From Hirudinaria manillensis (taxonomy: Eukaryota > Annelida > Clitellata > Hirudinida > Hirudinidae): a stretch of DNA of 64,000 bases. Positions 21,965 through 35,374 of the stretch are shown here, piece by piece; the first letter of the stretch is position 1, and each line of letters starts with the position of its first letter. The position numbers were made by a program, and so were the translations under genes. The DNA is taken from NCBI GenBank assembly GCA_034509925.1, contig CM067531.1:9400819-9464818 (forward strand), written 5' to 3'. A model generated the notes under the pieces. The model did no database searches, was not told the DNA's origin, and worked only from the letters and a program-made list of their open reading frames with translations.

Positions 21965-23896
21965 ATCATTGACTACAAGGTGTTAAAAGATGCTGGAAAC
22001 TCCTCCTCGGAGCTTTCCGACAGGGATCCTCAGAGAAGGTCCCCCATCTTCGATCGTTTCGGCCCTTTGAAACCCCTGACGTTCTCCGGGGGTGGGCCGC
22101 CTCCGGTGATCAGCCGGATGTCCCTGTCGGTTTCCATGTGCGGACTCAAAAGCTTAGGCTTTGGAAGGCTCTCTTTGGTTTCTTTATGCCGTCACGTGCC
22201 AGACTGGAGCGACTATTAAAAGCTCTCGTTGGCTTCTTTCGTCGCTACACTCACCCGCTGAAGCGGCGCCACCTAGCCCCTACGACTCTCAATGGCCTTC
22301 TTTCCGTCATCCCTGCCGCCCAACAGTATCGACTTGGGCTTTAAATTTTCTTTCAAGGGGCGCGCGGTAACAGGCATTTCTGTCACCGGCTCCGCGCCTC
22401 TCGGGCGATGAATTGCTTCGGTGGATTTATTCTGACCGGAGATCGGCGGCTTTCTCCGGTCCTTTCGCTGTGGCAACCGAAGATGTTTCCTTGCCTCTCA
22501 TTTGCCAGATCCAGAACGAAGCTGTCTCCGCCGCTTCAGACATCTTTGTAATCGTCTTCGTTCTTTCTCGGCTAGATAGGCCTATTTTCGTGAAGAATGC
22601 GTACGTCGTTTTGCCGACTACGCCCCTTGCGCCAATTTCTATTGGGAAGAGGTCAATTCTGAACCCTTTCGATTCCAGGTCCACCGCCAGATCTGCATAC
22701 TTTTCAATTTCAGCTCATTGCTATATTGCATTCTGTCCTCCCATGGGACCGTCAACTCCACCAAAATGATGGCATCTGACGACGGTGACATCAACACCAT
22801 ATCCGGCCTCTTACCACTCTCGATCAAAGGAACCTGGGGATCAGCACCTGGGGATAGTGCCTCATTCCTTCTAAGTCGGCCGCGACTGTCCAATCGTTTG
22901 TCTCTGCAAGGATGTCCTTTCTTGGCTTTTTACATCGCTTTCTACAGAGGTGTGCGCAGCCCTCGCGCAGGAAGTAAATCTTTCGCTGCCTGGAGATTGC
23001 GCGCGAGTTTGCTCTGGTTACTGCTGCTTTTGTGGCCTCACACACTTCTCAAAGGACCTGATTGTGTCGCCACGTGTACCGACCATGGGCAAGGGCGTAT
23101 GTGCAGTTGCTGAGCATATGATGCAATGCCTCGGTTCTTTTTTTTTTTTTTTGAGTTTCCGTCACAGAGTTCGCATTTGGCGTCTTCTAATAACCCCCAC
23201 CTCTTTAAATTGTCCTTGGAAGGCAACTGATCATAAATCAATCTTACCGCAAAGGCCAGCCGGAGCGGGGATAACTTCCATAAATCGCTCCAGGTAAGGG
23301 ACCGTTAGATCACATCTTCCCAAGTTGTCCACTTACCCTGTTGTGCTAACTGTATGGCCTTTGTGACTCGATCTTGTTCTTCTTTCTGCCTCATCTCCTG
23401 GCCAATCATCGCACCTTTAGTCGATGAGCTTGCCTGGGACCATTTCTGGGAGTGGTTCCATCCCACTGCGTGACGGTCTGTCTGGATAGGACCTCTTAAT
23501 TCTTCGAACATCAGTACATTTACTGATTCGTCGATCTCTTTCTGCGCTCGGAAATTCTTTCCAGATCTGAGCAGTGGATTAACTTCACGGATCCTGTTGT
23601 CCGCTGAGTTACTGAGCATCCAATGCGTTCGGATTTTGGAGAGTTTGTACTCCTAAACGTTGGACCTAAGTGGCAGTCTAAGGCTCGCGCTCCTGCTTTA
23701 GAGGGCAACCGACGACAATGCTGGAGGTAAACCCAGCCATGTCCTGGCCGGGATTGCCGATTGATTTTCCTCTCTAACCCCTCGACCGCCGATAGACCAA
23801 TCTCATAGGTCAAAGGCCAAAGGAGTCTGGGCAGGGGCCCAAACTGCAAAAGCCATACTTTGAAACGACCCTGGAGCGGCGCCGACTCTCCATATC
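21965..23896 (-). mobile_element. 5'-truncated R2-superfamily LINE, copy 2
   Basis: Second copy of the LINE block. It shows the restriction-like endonuclease best: minus-strand frame 22,639-22,893 has RPDMVLMSPSSDAI followed by VELTVPWEDR. It has extra damage: an 18-base T run near 23,138-23,155 interrupts the zinc-motif region between CELC and HHVLSNC, and a short insertion (GTTAGATCACA) lies near 23,304-23,314. Non-coding today. Confidence 0.78.
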
Positions 23897-23910
23897 ATAA
23901 ATTATTAATT

Positions 23911-26900
23911 TCAAATTAACCTATTAAAATATTTATAAAACCAAATGAGGTCACACTCATTTGCGATTGCATCACAGACTCATATTATTGTAATAACCCG
24001 GGGTCCTCAAACTAATTATAGAAGGTCAGGTTTATTGAAAGTTGTCAGATGGCTTGGAAGATGTAAAATGCTTAATTGATTAAGTCTTGAAATCTGCTGT
24101 TTCTATTACTCTCGCTCTCGCTCTACTTTCCGATACAAATCCATTTGTCGAGGTGCATAACCAAAGAGTCTGAATAGCACCAATTAATTCTCAAATTATA
24201 TTGCCACTAAATTTAATTAATTATTAAATTAATTAATCGGCAATATAATTTTAATTATTATTCAATTTATTGGATCTAGGGATCCAACATTATGATATCA
24301 TAAATCAATTAATATCATTTAGACTCGCAATTTTATAACATTTGGAATCAGAAAAGTTTATTAATGTCGAAGTACATTTCCTTATAATTACCAACCCTCT
24401 ATCCTACACGAGAATTGTAAAGCTAGAAAAAGATCTTCATGTGCCCACTGTAACCGAATGAATTAATTAAAGATTAACAGAGTGTAATATAAACGGCTTA
24501 ATAATCAGGTTTGGTAAATAATAAATCTAAATATTTAAAAGGATTGAAGTTAAATAGACCTAACAGAATAACTCACATCATCGATTTCTTCACCTTTCAA
24601 TAACTTCATCAAATGTTCCATCAAGTATTCGTGTCGTTTGGGTAAAATTAGAAAAGGACTGGAATTTAAGAAGGCATTGTTTAACTAAAACATAACCTGG
24701 CATATTGCTTATTACGTAGTATTTATCCTCACCATTCGCGGACTAGAACCTCAATTAACCACGGCAGTTTATGGCATTTCGATGGATTTAAAATTGCTTG
24801 TTTTAAATATATTGGAATAGGATCATCTTTATCTCTGAATATTTTGCTATCAACCCCAACGAGACATTCTCCACTCTAAAATTCCAAACGTATTTTGTTC
24901 AATATCAAAATAAATATTCTGACAATATATTGGCTAACTTTAACAAACTGTTGACTCATAGATGCTGCAGTATAAACGATACTCATTACTTGCACACACT
25001 TCACGAACTCATCGTAGAAAATATATTTTTCAATCGTGTAATCCGGTTCACTTTCATCTACACTTTCAGAATTGTTCTTTAGGAATCCAGTACCATCTAC
25101 AGGACCATCGTCTAAATTTTCTTCTACAACTTTATTAGCAGTTTCCTCGTCTCCTAACAAGTAAGGTTCGGTTTTAAACCCGAAACGCTTTTCTAAATCT
25201 CTCAGTGTTTCGTCGGAATAAACGCAGTTCTGTAACATTAAAACATTTCTAAGCCATCTGTGTCAATTAAGAGATATTCGAAATTACTTACATTCAGTAT
25301 TCCCCTAAAAATTCCTAAACCCTTTGTGAAATTTGATAAAGCACTTAAAAATGGACGACGACAAACATATTCTCCGTTCTCATTAATTTCGATCTTTGAT
25401 AAATCCTAGAAAAGCAATAAATAATTATAAATATAATAAAAGAACAAAAAAACAATGCTTAATTGATAATTAGATGTAATCCAGTCCACAATTGGTTGAA
25501 CGCTACGTAAAGCAAGAATTTATATGTCATTCATCCATTTAATTCAATATTTTTGATTAAAAAAGTTTGTTTTATTAGATTATTTGTTATTTTCCAACTA
25601 TGAAGTTTAACAAAATTTGGTTGAATTTTTCACGTTACCCAATAAGCGAATCCGACAATAAAATCTCTCAATCTTTTGATTTTTTCTTCTCCATTCTTCG
25701 CAGACATAAAGAACGCATGGAACCGTTCGTAAACAACGTATACGTAATGGTACAACTTCTTCGTAGTATTTACAAATGCACAATCGAACTGACGGTTATA
25801 TTAACAATTTGCAAATATTAGCTTAGTTTTTTATGATTTTAAACATTTTGTCATAATTTTCTATTTCTATGTATTTTTATATTAAATTTCAGTTAATTAA
25901 CAGCATTTCTTATATTACTGATATTTCGAATAATTAGAGTAAATTTGGCGATGAAATTTCACAAACATGAATTATTTTAAAAATAAAATATCGCTTTGTT
26001 TTAAACATTAAAAGTTCATATTTCGAATAATAACCGTAAATTAAGTAATGGGAATTATTTAAAAAATAAAATATCGCTTTGTTTTAAACCTTTTCTTGTG
26101 ATATGTCATTGAATACGCATCTGGGTATATGTTTAAAGTCACGCGAAACCGGGTCAATTATTTCAATGATAGCAGTGGCTGGTGAAGAAAATATTGAAAG
26201 TTTGTAAATTTGTTCAGAGATTTACTAAACATTTGTGTCATTAAGATTTGTTTTCTTACACTGATATCTTATCCAGGAAGCGATTCGTTTTTGTTTAGGG
26301 TTTCTTGGTTCTGGCATCTTTGGAAGCTTCAACATCCACACGAAGAAATAATCTAAAAAGTTAAAAGTATTGTGCATTTAAGTAGCATGATTTTCATGTT
26401 TATTTTTGTTATTTTATTTCTTACGCGATCTATGTAATGTTTCGATACAAATTTCTCGGTTCCTGTTGAAAACTACTTTCAACACTTTGAGAGACTGACA
26501 CAACCTGTAGATGTTTCTAGTGTCCATCATGCTTTCAGCGCAACTGTTGAAAAAAAGCTAATCTGGTTAATTCGCAAAATAGATTGTAGAAAAGGATATT
26601 ACCCTATTATATTATGACATTGTTCCTTCTTAATAAATACATTATCTGGTGTACAGTTGATCATCTGAAGGTAAGTCGATTCCAAATGACGATTTACTGG
26701 TGCCATATCAAATAAATGCTGAAAATTTTTTTAAATTATTTAATTTAAAATAAATACCTAGAGAAAAGTACTTAATTTCGATGAAAATAAAAGTGATCAA
26801 TACTGATTATTAACCGACAAGTGAGGATTTAAAAACGAATTTAATTCCGCTGGTAACTAATCCAATGTCAATGAGTAATCATCAATAAAAAAAGCAGGAA

Positions 26901-28300
26901 CCAAAAATTATTTTATATATATATCTTTATAAACATATATTTTATGTTTCGATCAGTCTGAAACCTGCGCTTCATTAAGGATGGCCTTTCGAGTTTGTTA
27001 AGGCAGAATTTCATGTTTGATTTTTCTAATATCTTGTTTGCTTATTTGTATAATACTATGCAATATTTAAAGTTTTCCTACCAAGAATGAATATATTCCG
27101 ATATATAAATCGAAACATTCGTCACTTAAAACGCACTTTGAATTATCTGAATTGTTACCTAAATATATAATTTAAAAATTAAATTAAGCCATCTCTGGAG
27201 ACTAATGAAGGCTTGTAGTTTTGGTTAATAATTTTTTGTTTTATAATAGTTTAATTTGACAAACTCATTGTGCCTTCACTAGTTAACTCGTCATCTTGAA
27301 ACAATATATCATCAATTTCGAATAATCTCGAGTCCTCAGGCACTTTTGGCAATATATTTCTGTGATATTCAGTAAAAAAAATATTGAATACGTAATCAGC
27401 ATTTTTTGATACATTTATAGTCTTGCCGATTTTTATTTCAATAAATAAGTAATAATTAATAACTAACCCCAATGCCACAGCGACTTGCACGAATTGATTC
27501 AGTTGAGTTTCTGTGATGCTCTAGGATTAAGATGATATGTTAAGTAAGCATTAAATAATTTGTGCCACTAAATATTATATTAGCTCAACACTCTGCATCG
27601 TCTTTGCAGTACATGCTACAGTTAGTATTAGTAAAAAATTGTTTATTCATACATTTTGATGATACACATCTTTTAACTTTCTCAAGGTATCAAGAATTTC
27701 TGAATCTGCAAGTATTGCATAAATTGTTGTGAGATATGGTTATTTAAAGAATTGATAACTTCTTCCCTATATCCGACTAAAAGAACTTAGAAACCCTACA
27801 ACCATTTATGTAGCGCTTCTCGTCCATGGCGCTTAGAGCATTTGAAGTTAGATTTTTTAGCACAACACAATCAAACTAAACCCATTGGCGAATTATGCAG
27901 AAATATAAACATCTGACACATAAACAATGAAATTGATTTCCCATTTCTCACTAATTTACTAATTGAAACAACTACTTTACCGGTTGATGCAACTGCAGAT
28001 GATTGAAATGCCATTTCAAAACGCTATTTCTCACTTGAAAGATTAGCTTAATAAATACAACCCTGGTATTACTTTTAACATGTCACTTCCGCAAAGATAT
28101 TTAACAAATCAAAGAATTTAAATTAGGTTTCAATAAAGTTTTAAATTTATTAGTATAATTGATTTTGCTATAAAATCTTAAATTTTTTAAACGACCACAA
28201 TCTTAGTAAAACAACGTATTATCAAACGCACGAAATTTCGAGATTCGCTCAAAACAATACCTTCTTCCACACCAACTGCCACAGATAGTTTACCGTTTAC
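23911..28300 (-). CDS. gene X copy U3 (5'-truncated paralogue)
   Basis: Well-preserved a+b copy. Readable exons include the last exons (23,911-23,978, interrupted from the next by a solo LTR), WAHEDLFLALQFSC (about 24,400-24,453), PFLILPKRHEY (about 24,580-24,660), SGECLVGVD (about 24,735-24,875), the 80-codon exon 24,990-25,229, DLSKIEINENGEYVC (about 25,292-25,405), FDCAFVNTTKKLYHYVYVVY (about 25,640-25,790), TAIIEIIDPVSRDFKHIP (about 26,091-26,179), FFVWMLKLPKMPEPRN (about 26,259-26,350), CAESMMDTRNIYRLCQ (about 26,422-26,543), HLFDMAPVNRHLES (about 26,603-26,720) and further exons to 27,710. GT-AG sites and phases agree with copy U5. The N-terminal and transmembrane exons of the parent are missing. 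Confidence 0.58.
23989..24289 (-). mobile_element. solo LTR of the NA family
   Basis: 301 bp in reverse orientation (TGTAATAACCCGG ... GGATCCAACA), closest to the NA2 LTRs, including the duplicated GCGAGA-type segment. TTAT occurs on both sides (23,985-23,988 and 24,290-24,293). The unoccupied site in copies U1 and U5 has one TTAT (ACATTATGATATC). It is the product of LTR-LTR recombination in the intron before the penultimate gene X exon. Confidence 0.88.
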
Positions 28301-28628
28301 GCATCTCTAGAATTTAAATAGTATTGCCAATTGAAGAATATTCAGGAACATTTGGTTAGAAGAAATTTCTTCCTTTCTTTGGTTTCCGGTCTTCGCGTAT
28401 GTGTCGTTACTCTCCGAAAGCTTAGTTTGGATAAAATTATCGAATACCGTCTCTCTTGCATTACCCCTACAAATTGGTGACCTATTTAAAAGCAGAAGTG
28501 GACTAACATGGAAGATCTACTTTCGAGGGAAATTTCCAATTCCAACTCAAGTGAGCCAGGTACTACCTAGACTGCCTCAGATTCTCCGGAGGCAATCCTC
28601 CTATTCATGTCCACTTTAATAATTACAG
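28301..28628. other. spacer S', first part
   Basis: A variant spacer lacking the LINE. Near 28,260-28,290 it retains the short gene X exon reading VGVEEG, but with a damaged splice acceptor. No other gene seen. Confidence 0.45.
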
Positions 28629-28938
28629 CTTATTCCAACAAGCCACTGACGAATACCTGAAGGTCAAAGAAAACTCATCGACAAACGTTGGACGAACTAC
28701 TTGAGCTAGAGATCTACTTATCACACGCAGACGAAGAATTGAAGTGCATCATTTGCCCGGAGGATTATGAACATCAGACAATAACACTTCAACTCTACTC
28801 ACTTTTTTTCCACTAACATTTATTGAATCAGTGGTCAAAAATCATTCAGGAATTGTAGGAGTGACGAGGGAGTGGATGATAATGGCGGATATGAAAATCA
28901 TGACAATAGCTGGTGTCGAAAACGATACCGATGAAGAT
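28629..28938 (+). pseudogene. RING-H2 finger exon remnant, S' variant
   Basis: This copy keeps the first zinc pair intact (ELKCIICPEDYEHQTITLQ) after a TTACAG acceptor. It has lost the middle ligands (LYSLFFH instead of SCIHFFH) and the end. Together with the S copies it shows the ancestral exon was a full RING-H2 finger. Confidence 0.55.
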
Positions 28939-29318
28939 ACTAATGCCAGTGAAAGCAATCTTGAAAATGATAACAATGAAAGTAACGAAGTCTCTGAATC
29001 ATCAAGGAATCAGTCATATTCACAAAATAATGATGATTATTTTGGTATAGATATCGGTAATTCTAAACTTTGCGCCAAAGTTTATTCCATTAGTATTCCA
29101 GGATGGTTTAGGGAGATACTGAAGCAGATGCGTTTAGTTGCTTCAACCAGATTCATTATCGTTAATTCAAATTTGATGTGCTTCATATTGAACGCATTGA
29201 AATTGAAACACAATGTTATTTCAACTTAAATGGTTAATTGAACTAAATGTTTTATCGAAGTTATTTGATTCTTTAATAAGATCAAATCTATTCAGATGCA
29301 AGTCATAAAATATTAATT
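28939..29318. other. spacer S', second part
   Basis: AT-rich spacer homologous to 13,973-14,281. A plus-strand frame to 29,229 reads GIDIGNSKLCAKVYSI, weakly like an Hsp70-type nucleotide-binding start, but nothing else of that family follows. No gene is called. Confidence 0.4.
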
Positions 29319-32300
29319 TCAAATTAACCTATTAAAATATTTATAAAGACAAATGAGGTCACACTCATTTGCGATTGCACCACAGACTCATATTACAATA
29401 TCATAAATCAATTAATATCATTTAGACTCGCAATTTTATAACATTTGGACTCAGAAAAGTTTATTAATGTCGAAGTACATTTCCTTAAAATAACCAACTA
29501 TCTATCCTACCCGAGAATAGTAAAGCTAGAAAAAGATCTTCATGTGCCCACTGTAACCGAATGAATTAATTAAAGATTAACAGAGTGTAATATAAACGGC
29601 TTAATAATCAGGTTGGGTAAATAATAAATCTAAAAATTTAAAATGAGTGAAGTTATATAGACCTAACAGAATAACTCACATCATCGATTTTTTCACCTTT
29701 CAATAACTTCATCAAATGTTCCATCAAGTATTCGTGTCGTTTGGGTAAAATTAGAAAAGGACTGGAAGTTAAGAAGGCATTGTTTAACTAAAACATAACC
29801 TGGCATAATGCTTATTACGTAGTATTTATCCTCACCATTCACGGGCTAGAACCTCAATTAACCACGGCAGTTTATGGCATTTCGAAGGATTTAAAATTGC
29901 TTTGTTTAAATATCTAGGAATGTGTTCACAATTATCTCTGAATATTTGGGTATCAACCCCAACGAAACATTCACCACTCTAAAATTCGAAACATATTTTG
30001 TTCAATATCAAAATAAATATTCTGACAATATATTGGCTAACTTTAACAAACTGTTGACTCATAGATGCCGCAGTATAAATGATACTCAATACTTGCATCA
30101 TCTTCACGAACTCATCGTAGAAAATATATTTTTCAATCGTGTAATCCGGTTCACTTTCATCTACACTTTCAGAATTGTTCTTTAGAAATCCAGTACCATC
30201 TATTGGACCATCGTCTAAATTTTCTTCCACAACTTTATTAGCAGTTTCCTCGTCTCCTAACAAGTAAGGTTCGATTTTAAACCCGAAACGCTTTTCTAAA
30301 TCTCTCAGTGTATCGTCGGAATAAACGCAGTTCTGTAACATTAAAATATTTCTAAGCCATCTGTGTCAATTAATAGATATTCTAAATTACTTACATTTAG
30401 TATTCCCTTAAAAATTCTTAAACTACTTGTGAACCTTGATAAACCACTTAAAAATGGACGACGACAAACATATTCTCCGTTCTCATTAATTTCGATCTTT
30501 GAGAAATCCTAGAAACACAATAAAAAAAATTATAATATAAACACAACATATAATTATTATGCTTAAATGATAATAAATAATTAATAATAAGGTTCTAAAT
30601 TGATTGAATGCTACGCAATCGTTCATCACATTCCTAAAATATTTACGAAACCGCTTGCTAGAAATGGCGAGATTTTGTATGTTATTCATACTTTTAATTC
30701 AATAATATTTTCATGTTACCTCATAAGCGAATCCGATAATAAAATCTCTCAATCTTTTTATTTTTTCTTCTTCATCCTTCGCAGACATAAAGAACGCATG
30801 GAATCGTTCGAATACTGAAGATTTGCAGAACATTTTTTTCGAAGTAGTATTTGCAAAGTTACAATCGAACTGTCGGTTGATTTAAGAAATTGCAAATTTA
30901 TTTATTTCCTTTTAATTATAAGCTAATATATTTAAGCATATCTATTCAGTAACATTAAAAGCTGTATTTCGAATAATAACCGTAAATTAAGTAATGGGAA
31001 TTATTTAAAAAATAAAATATCGCTTTGTTTTAAACCTCTTCTTGTGATATGTCATTGTATACCCATTTGGGTAAATGTTTAAAGTCACGCGAAACCGGGT
31101 CAATTATTTCAATGATAGCAGTGGCTGGTGAAGAAAATATTGAAAGTTTGTAAATTTGTTCAGAGATTTACTAAACATTTGTGATAATACGATTTGTTTT
31201 CTTACACTGATGTCTTATCCAGGAAGCGATTCGTTTTTGTTTAGGGTTTCTTGGTTCTGGCATCTTTGGAAGCTTCAACATCCACACGAAGAAAGAATCT
31301 AAAAAATTTAAAGTATTATGCATTTAAGTAGCATGATTTTCATGTTTGTGTTATTTTATTTCTTACACGATTCGTGTAATGTTTCGATACAGATTTCTCG
31401 GTTCCTGTTGAAGACTACTTTCAACACTTTGAGAGACTGACACAACCTGTAGATGTTCCTAGTGTCCATCATGCTTTCAGCGCAACTGTTGAAAATAAGC
31501 CAATCTATTTAATTCGCAAAATAGATTGTAGAAAAGGATCTTACCCTATTATACTATCACATTGTTTCTCCTCAATAAATAAATTGTCTGGTGTACAGTT
31601 GATCATCTGAAGGTATGCTGATTCCAAATGTCTATTTACTGGTGCATTATCAATGGCATGCTTAAAATTTTTTTAAAATATTTAAATTAAAATAAATACC
31701 TAGAGAAAAGTACTTAATTTCGATGAAACGAATTTAATTCCGCTGGTAACTAATCCAAAATCAATGAGTAACCATTAATAAAAAAGCAGGAATCAAAAAT
31801 TATTTTATATATATATATCTTTATAAATATAAATATATATTTTATGTTTCGATCAGTCTGAAACCTGCGCTTCATTAAAGCTGGCCTTTAAAGTTTCTTA
31901 AGTCAGAATTTCATGTTTGATTTTTCTAATATCTTGTTTGCTTATTTGTATAATACTATGCAATATATAAAGTTTTCCTACCAAGAATGAATACATTCCG
32001 ATATATAAATCGAAACATTCGTCGCTTAAAACGCACTTTGAATTATCTGAATTGTTACCTAAATATAGAATTTTAAAATTGAATCAAGCCATCTCTGGAA
32101 ACTAATGAAGGCTTGTAATTTTGGTTAATAATTAAATTAAATTAAGTTTATAATTTAGTTTAACAAACTCATTGTGCCTTCACTAGTTAACTCGTCATCT
32201 TGAAACAATATATCATCAATTTCGAATAATCTCGAGTCGTCAGGCACTTTTGGCAATATATTTCTGTGATATTTAGTAAAAAAAATATGGAATATGTAGT

Positions 32301-33130
32301 CAGCATTTTTCGATACATTTGTAGTCTTGCCGATTTTTGTTTCAATAAATAAGTAATAATTAATAACTAACCCCAATGCCACAGCGACTTGCACGAATTG
32401 ATTCAGTTGAGTTTCTGTGATGCTCTAAGATTAAGATGACATGTTAAGTAAGCATTAAATAATTTGAGCCACTTAATAATAAAATTAGCGCAAAACACTG
32501 AATAGTGTTTACCGTAACTACTACAGATAATATTATTAAGAACTTGTTTATTCATACATATTGGTCGTGCACATCTTTTAAGTTCTTCAAGGTATTGAGA
32601 ATTTCCGAATCTGCAAGTATTGGATTATTTGTTGTCAGATATGGTTATTTAATGAAATGACAAATTGTCATTTCGTTCGATTAATCGAGAACTTAGAAAC
32701 TAAGCAATCATTTATGTAGCGCTATTCTACCATTACAAGCTGTAGTTTGATCACAATATATTAGAACTAAACACATTGGCAAATTTGTGCAGAAATATCT
32801 AAATGAAATTGCTTTCCCATTTCACACTAATTTTCTAGAATTGAAATAACTACTTTACCGGTTGGTGCAATGGCAGATGACTGAACTGACATTTTAAAAT
32901 GCTATGTCTTAATTGCAAAGCTTTCTAAACACACTCCTAATATTATTTCTAACTTGTATTACTTCTCTAAGGTATTGCTTTTATTTAACAAATCAAAGAA
33001 CTTAAATTAGGTTTCAATAAAGTTTTAAATTTATTAATGTAATTGATTTTATTATAGTTTGTAATGAATTTTTTAAGCGACCACAACCTTAGTAAAATAA
33101 CGTATTATCAAACGCACGAAATTTCGAGAT
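29319..33130 (-). CDS. gene X copy U4 (5'-truncated paralogue)
   Basis: Complete a+b copy without LTR insertions; it supplies the empty target sites for the NA1 and gypsy insertions. Exons: last exons from 29,319; 80-codon exon 30,093-30,332 (NCVYSDDTLRDLEKRFGFK); IEINENGEYVC exon about 30,395-30,508; FFMSA exon about 30,718-30,870; IIDPVSRDFK exon about 31,035-31,123; SWIRHQ exon about 31,205-31,297; RNIYRLCQ exon about 31,366-31,490; LQMINCTPDN exon about 31,545-31,660; 21-nt ASFNEAQ exon near 31,868-31,888 (right-hand splice context altered to TTAAAGTT); PKVPDDSRLFEIDD exon near 32,165-32,265; ITETQLNQFVQVAVALG exon near 32,372-32,425. No 5' exons. Confidence 0.58.
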
Positions 33131-34824
33131 TCGCTCAAAACAACAATACCTACGGTTGGTTAGAAGACATTTATTTCTTTCTTTCATTGGTTTCCGGTTT
33201 TCGCGTATGTGTCGTTACTCTCCGTAAACTTAGTTTGGATAAAATTATCGCAAATACTATTTGCTTAATATTATTAACTATAAATTAATAATAGCATTAT
33301 ATTATGCTGAAATTATAATAATATTATTTATTAATTACTATTACTGTTATTATTATTAGTTATTTGGATTGGTCTCTTTCCCTAACGGATCCTTCATTCG
33401 GTAGTCCTTGAGTATCTAACAAAACTTGATGCGTGCCAAGACTTTGATAAAATCCTACATATCCATTCCTGCTATCTGGAAACAATCCATGACTTATGCA
33501 CGAAAAGGTCAGCGTCATCAAGAAATTGATCATCAAAGTCCTCCAGATGTAGCTGGATGTCAGCAGGATGTTCGTTTAAGGATATTCGGTCTGCCGATCT
33601 TTCTTGCCATTTGATTCATTTTTGCAAAAGTTTTAATTGTGGTCACTTCAATTAATTATGTTTTAAAGTGAAAATTGCGTGTTTGTTTAAAGTGAGCTAT
33701 TCCTTTTAAAAGCGAGTCTTGCAGGAGATGGAATTGGAATATAACAGCTGCATTCAGTTCTTATCCTCGATGATCAGGAAAGTGATTGCAAGAGGCTCAA
33801 AGGCGCACTGTTTGTTTTTGTCTTTGTTATTGGCTGTCTTTTAGAAACAAAACTGTTATTGTTATTATTATCATTGCTGTTAAATGGTTAATGGAATTAG
33901 CTAGAATTCCTTCAATTGAATTCCATGTTTTAATGTGCAGTGGAACTCCTGGCATTCACGTTCAATTCGTCCATCAATTCACCAAAGTTCAAATGAATTT
34001 TCACTTCGATGATCTTCAAGGATTTTCTCACTTGGAAGTTGCAATTAAAATTCAAATGATTACGTGTATATATTGACAGGGGACGTGGGAGATGATCTTC
34101 AGCTCAGTTAGACTGATTTCATAGTTGTGGCTCTAAAGTTAGATTGCGATTTAGGGGTGCGTTTTTATAACGTGAACATAAAGAGTCAAACTGTTGTAGT
34201 CTTCACAAAAAGACCAAAGAAAGGCTCGTGTACTCGGAAATTTGCCTCGGAAGAACGGAATTCAAGCCATTAAACTTTCAAGTTCTCACATCTTGGAGAG
34301 GCGTTCGTATAATCTGCTTGAGTGAAGCATATAATTTTTCTCCGATTTTAGGAGAGCGTTACGATTATGAACATCTCGGTTGAGGGATTCGTTAATTGTC
34401 TCCCGCTTGCTAATAGTCCATAAGGAGTCGAATGGCTTATCTCGTTCGTCCAAAAGGGCGCTCATTTTTCTGGCTGTCCGTCCATCCTCCCTGTAATAGC
34501 GACGGCTATAATTACGTTGGGGTGAGAAATGAGGTGGAACTGGTGGAGCGCAGAAAGGTGGTGGACATGGAAATGATCCTGGCGCACGTGAATCCTGCCA
34601 GCTATGTCAAATGAGGATAAACGTAAGTGAGTATGTAATATTATTGAGATTAAGAAATACAATTCATGAAAAGACATTTTCTTAGGCATTCTTACTTGTT
34701 GAGATTTGGACAAATGTATTAAGACACTACATATGGTTATCGTAATAAAGTCTAGCTTCTGTAATTTCAAGCGATTCTTTGTACTACGTTACCAGTCAGC
34801 GAAAATATGACACAGTTGTTATAG
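33131..34824. other. spacer S, third copy (first part)
   Basis: Near-identical to 3,700-5,439, with small indels near 33,494-33,500 and 33,620-33,640. No confident gene. The frame at 34,432-34,614 (NEVELVERRKVVDMEM) is the same possible decayed exon. Confidence 0.5.
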
Positions 34825-35134
34825 CTTATTCCAACAAGCCACTGACGAATACCTGAAGGTCAAAGGAAACTCATCGACAAACGTTGGACGAACTACTTCA
34901 GCTAGAGAATCACACGCAGACGAAGAATTGAAGTACATCATTTGACAGGAGGATTACGACCATCAGACGATAACACTTCAACTCTCTTGCATTCACTTTT
35001 TCCACGAAAATTGATTAAATCAGTGGTTCGAAAGTCATTTAGGATGCCCGCTTTGTAGGAGTGACGATGGAGTGGATGATAATGGCGGATATGAAAATCA
35101 TAAAAATAACTGGTGTCGAAAACGATACCGATAA
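34825..35134 (+). pseudogene. RING-H2 finger exon remnant, copy 3
   Basis: Same length and frame as 5,440-5,749, with both TGA codons at zinc-ligand positions (second cysteine and the position after FHEN) and CPLCRSDD intact. Ends at TAA 35,132-35,134. Confidence 0.63.
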
Positions 35135-35374
35135 TGCCAGTGAAATCAATGTTGAAAAAGATAACAATGAAAGTAACGAAGTCTCCGAATCAGCAGAGAA
35201 TCGTTCATTTTCACAAAATAGTGATAATGAATATTGCAAAGATATCCTCTGAGTAAATGTTTATGTTTAAATTTATAACATTTCAAAACGCAGGGATAAA
35301 TCTCATCTTCACTTCTTTCTCATGTCAATATTTATTCAATTAAACTTTACAATTGTCGTGAAATATGGGCGTAT

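Noticed and set aside
28831..29229. 132-residue plus-strand frame with GIDIGNSKLCAKVYS, resembling an Hsp70 N-terminus
   Set aside because: It overlaps the RING remnant in another frame and no further Hsp70 motif follows. The related copies do not preserve the region.
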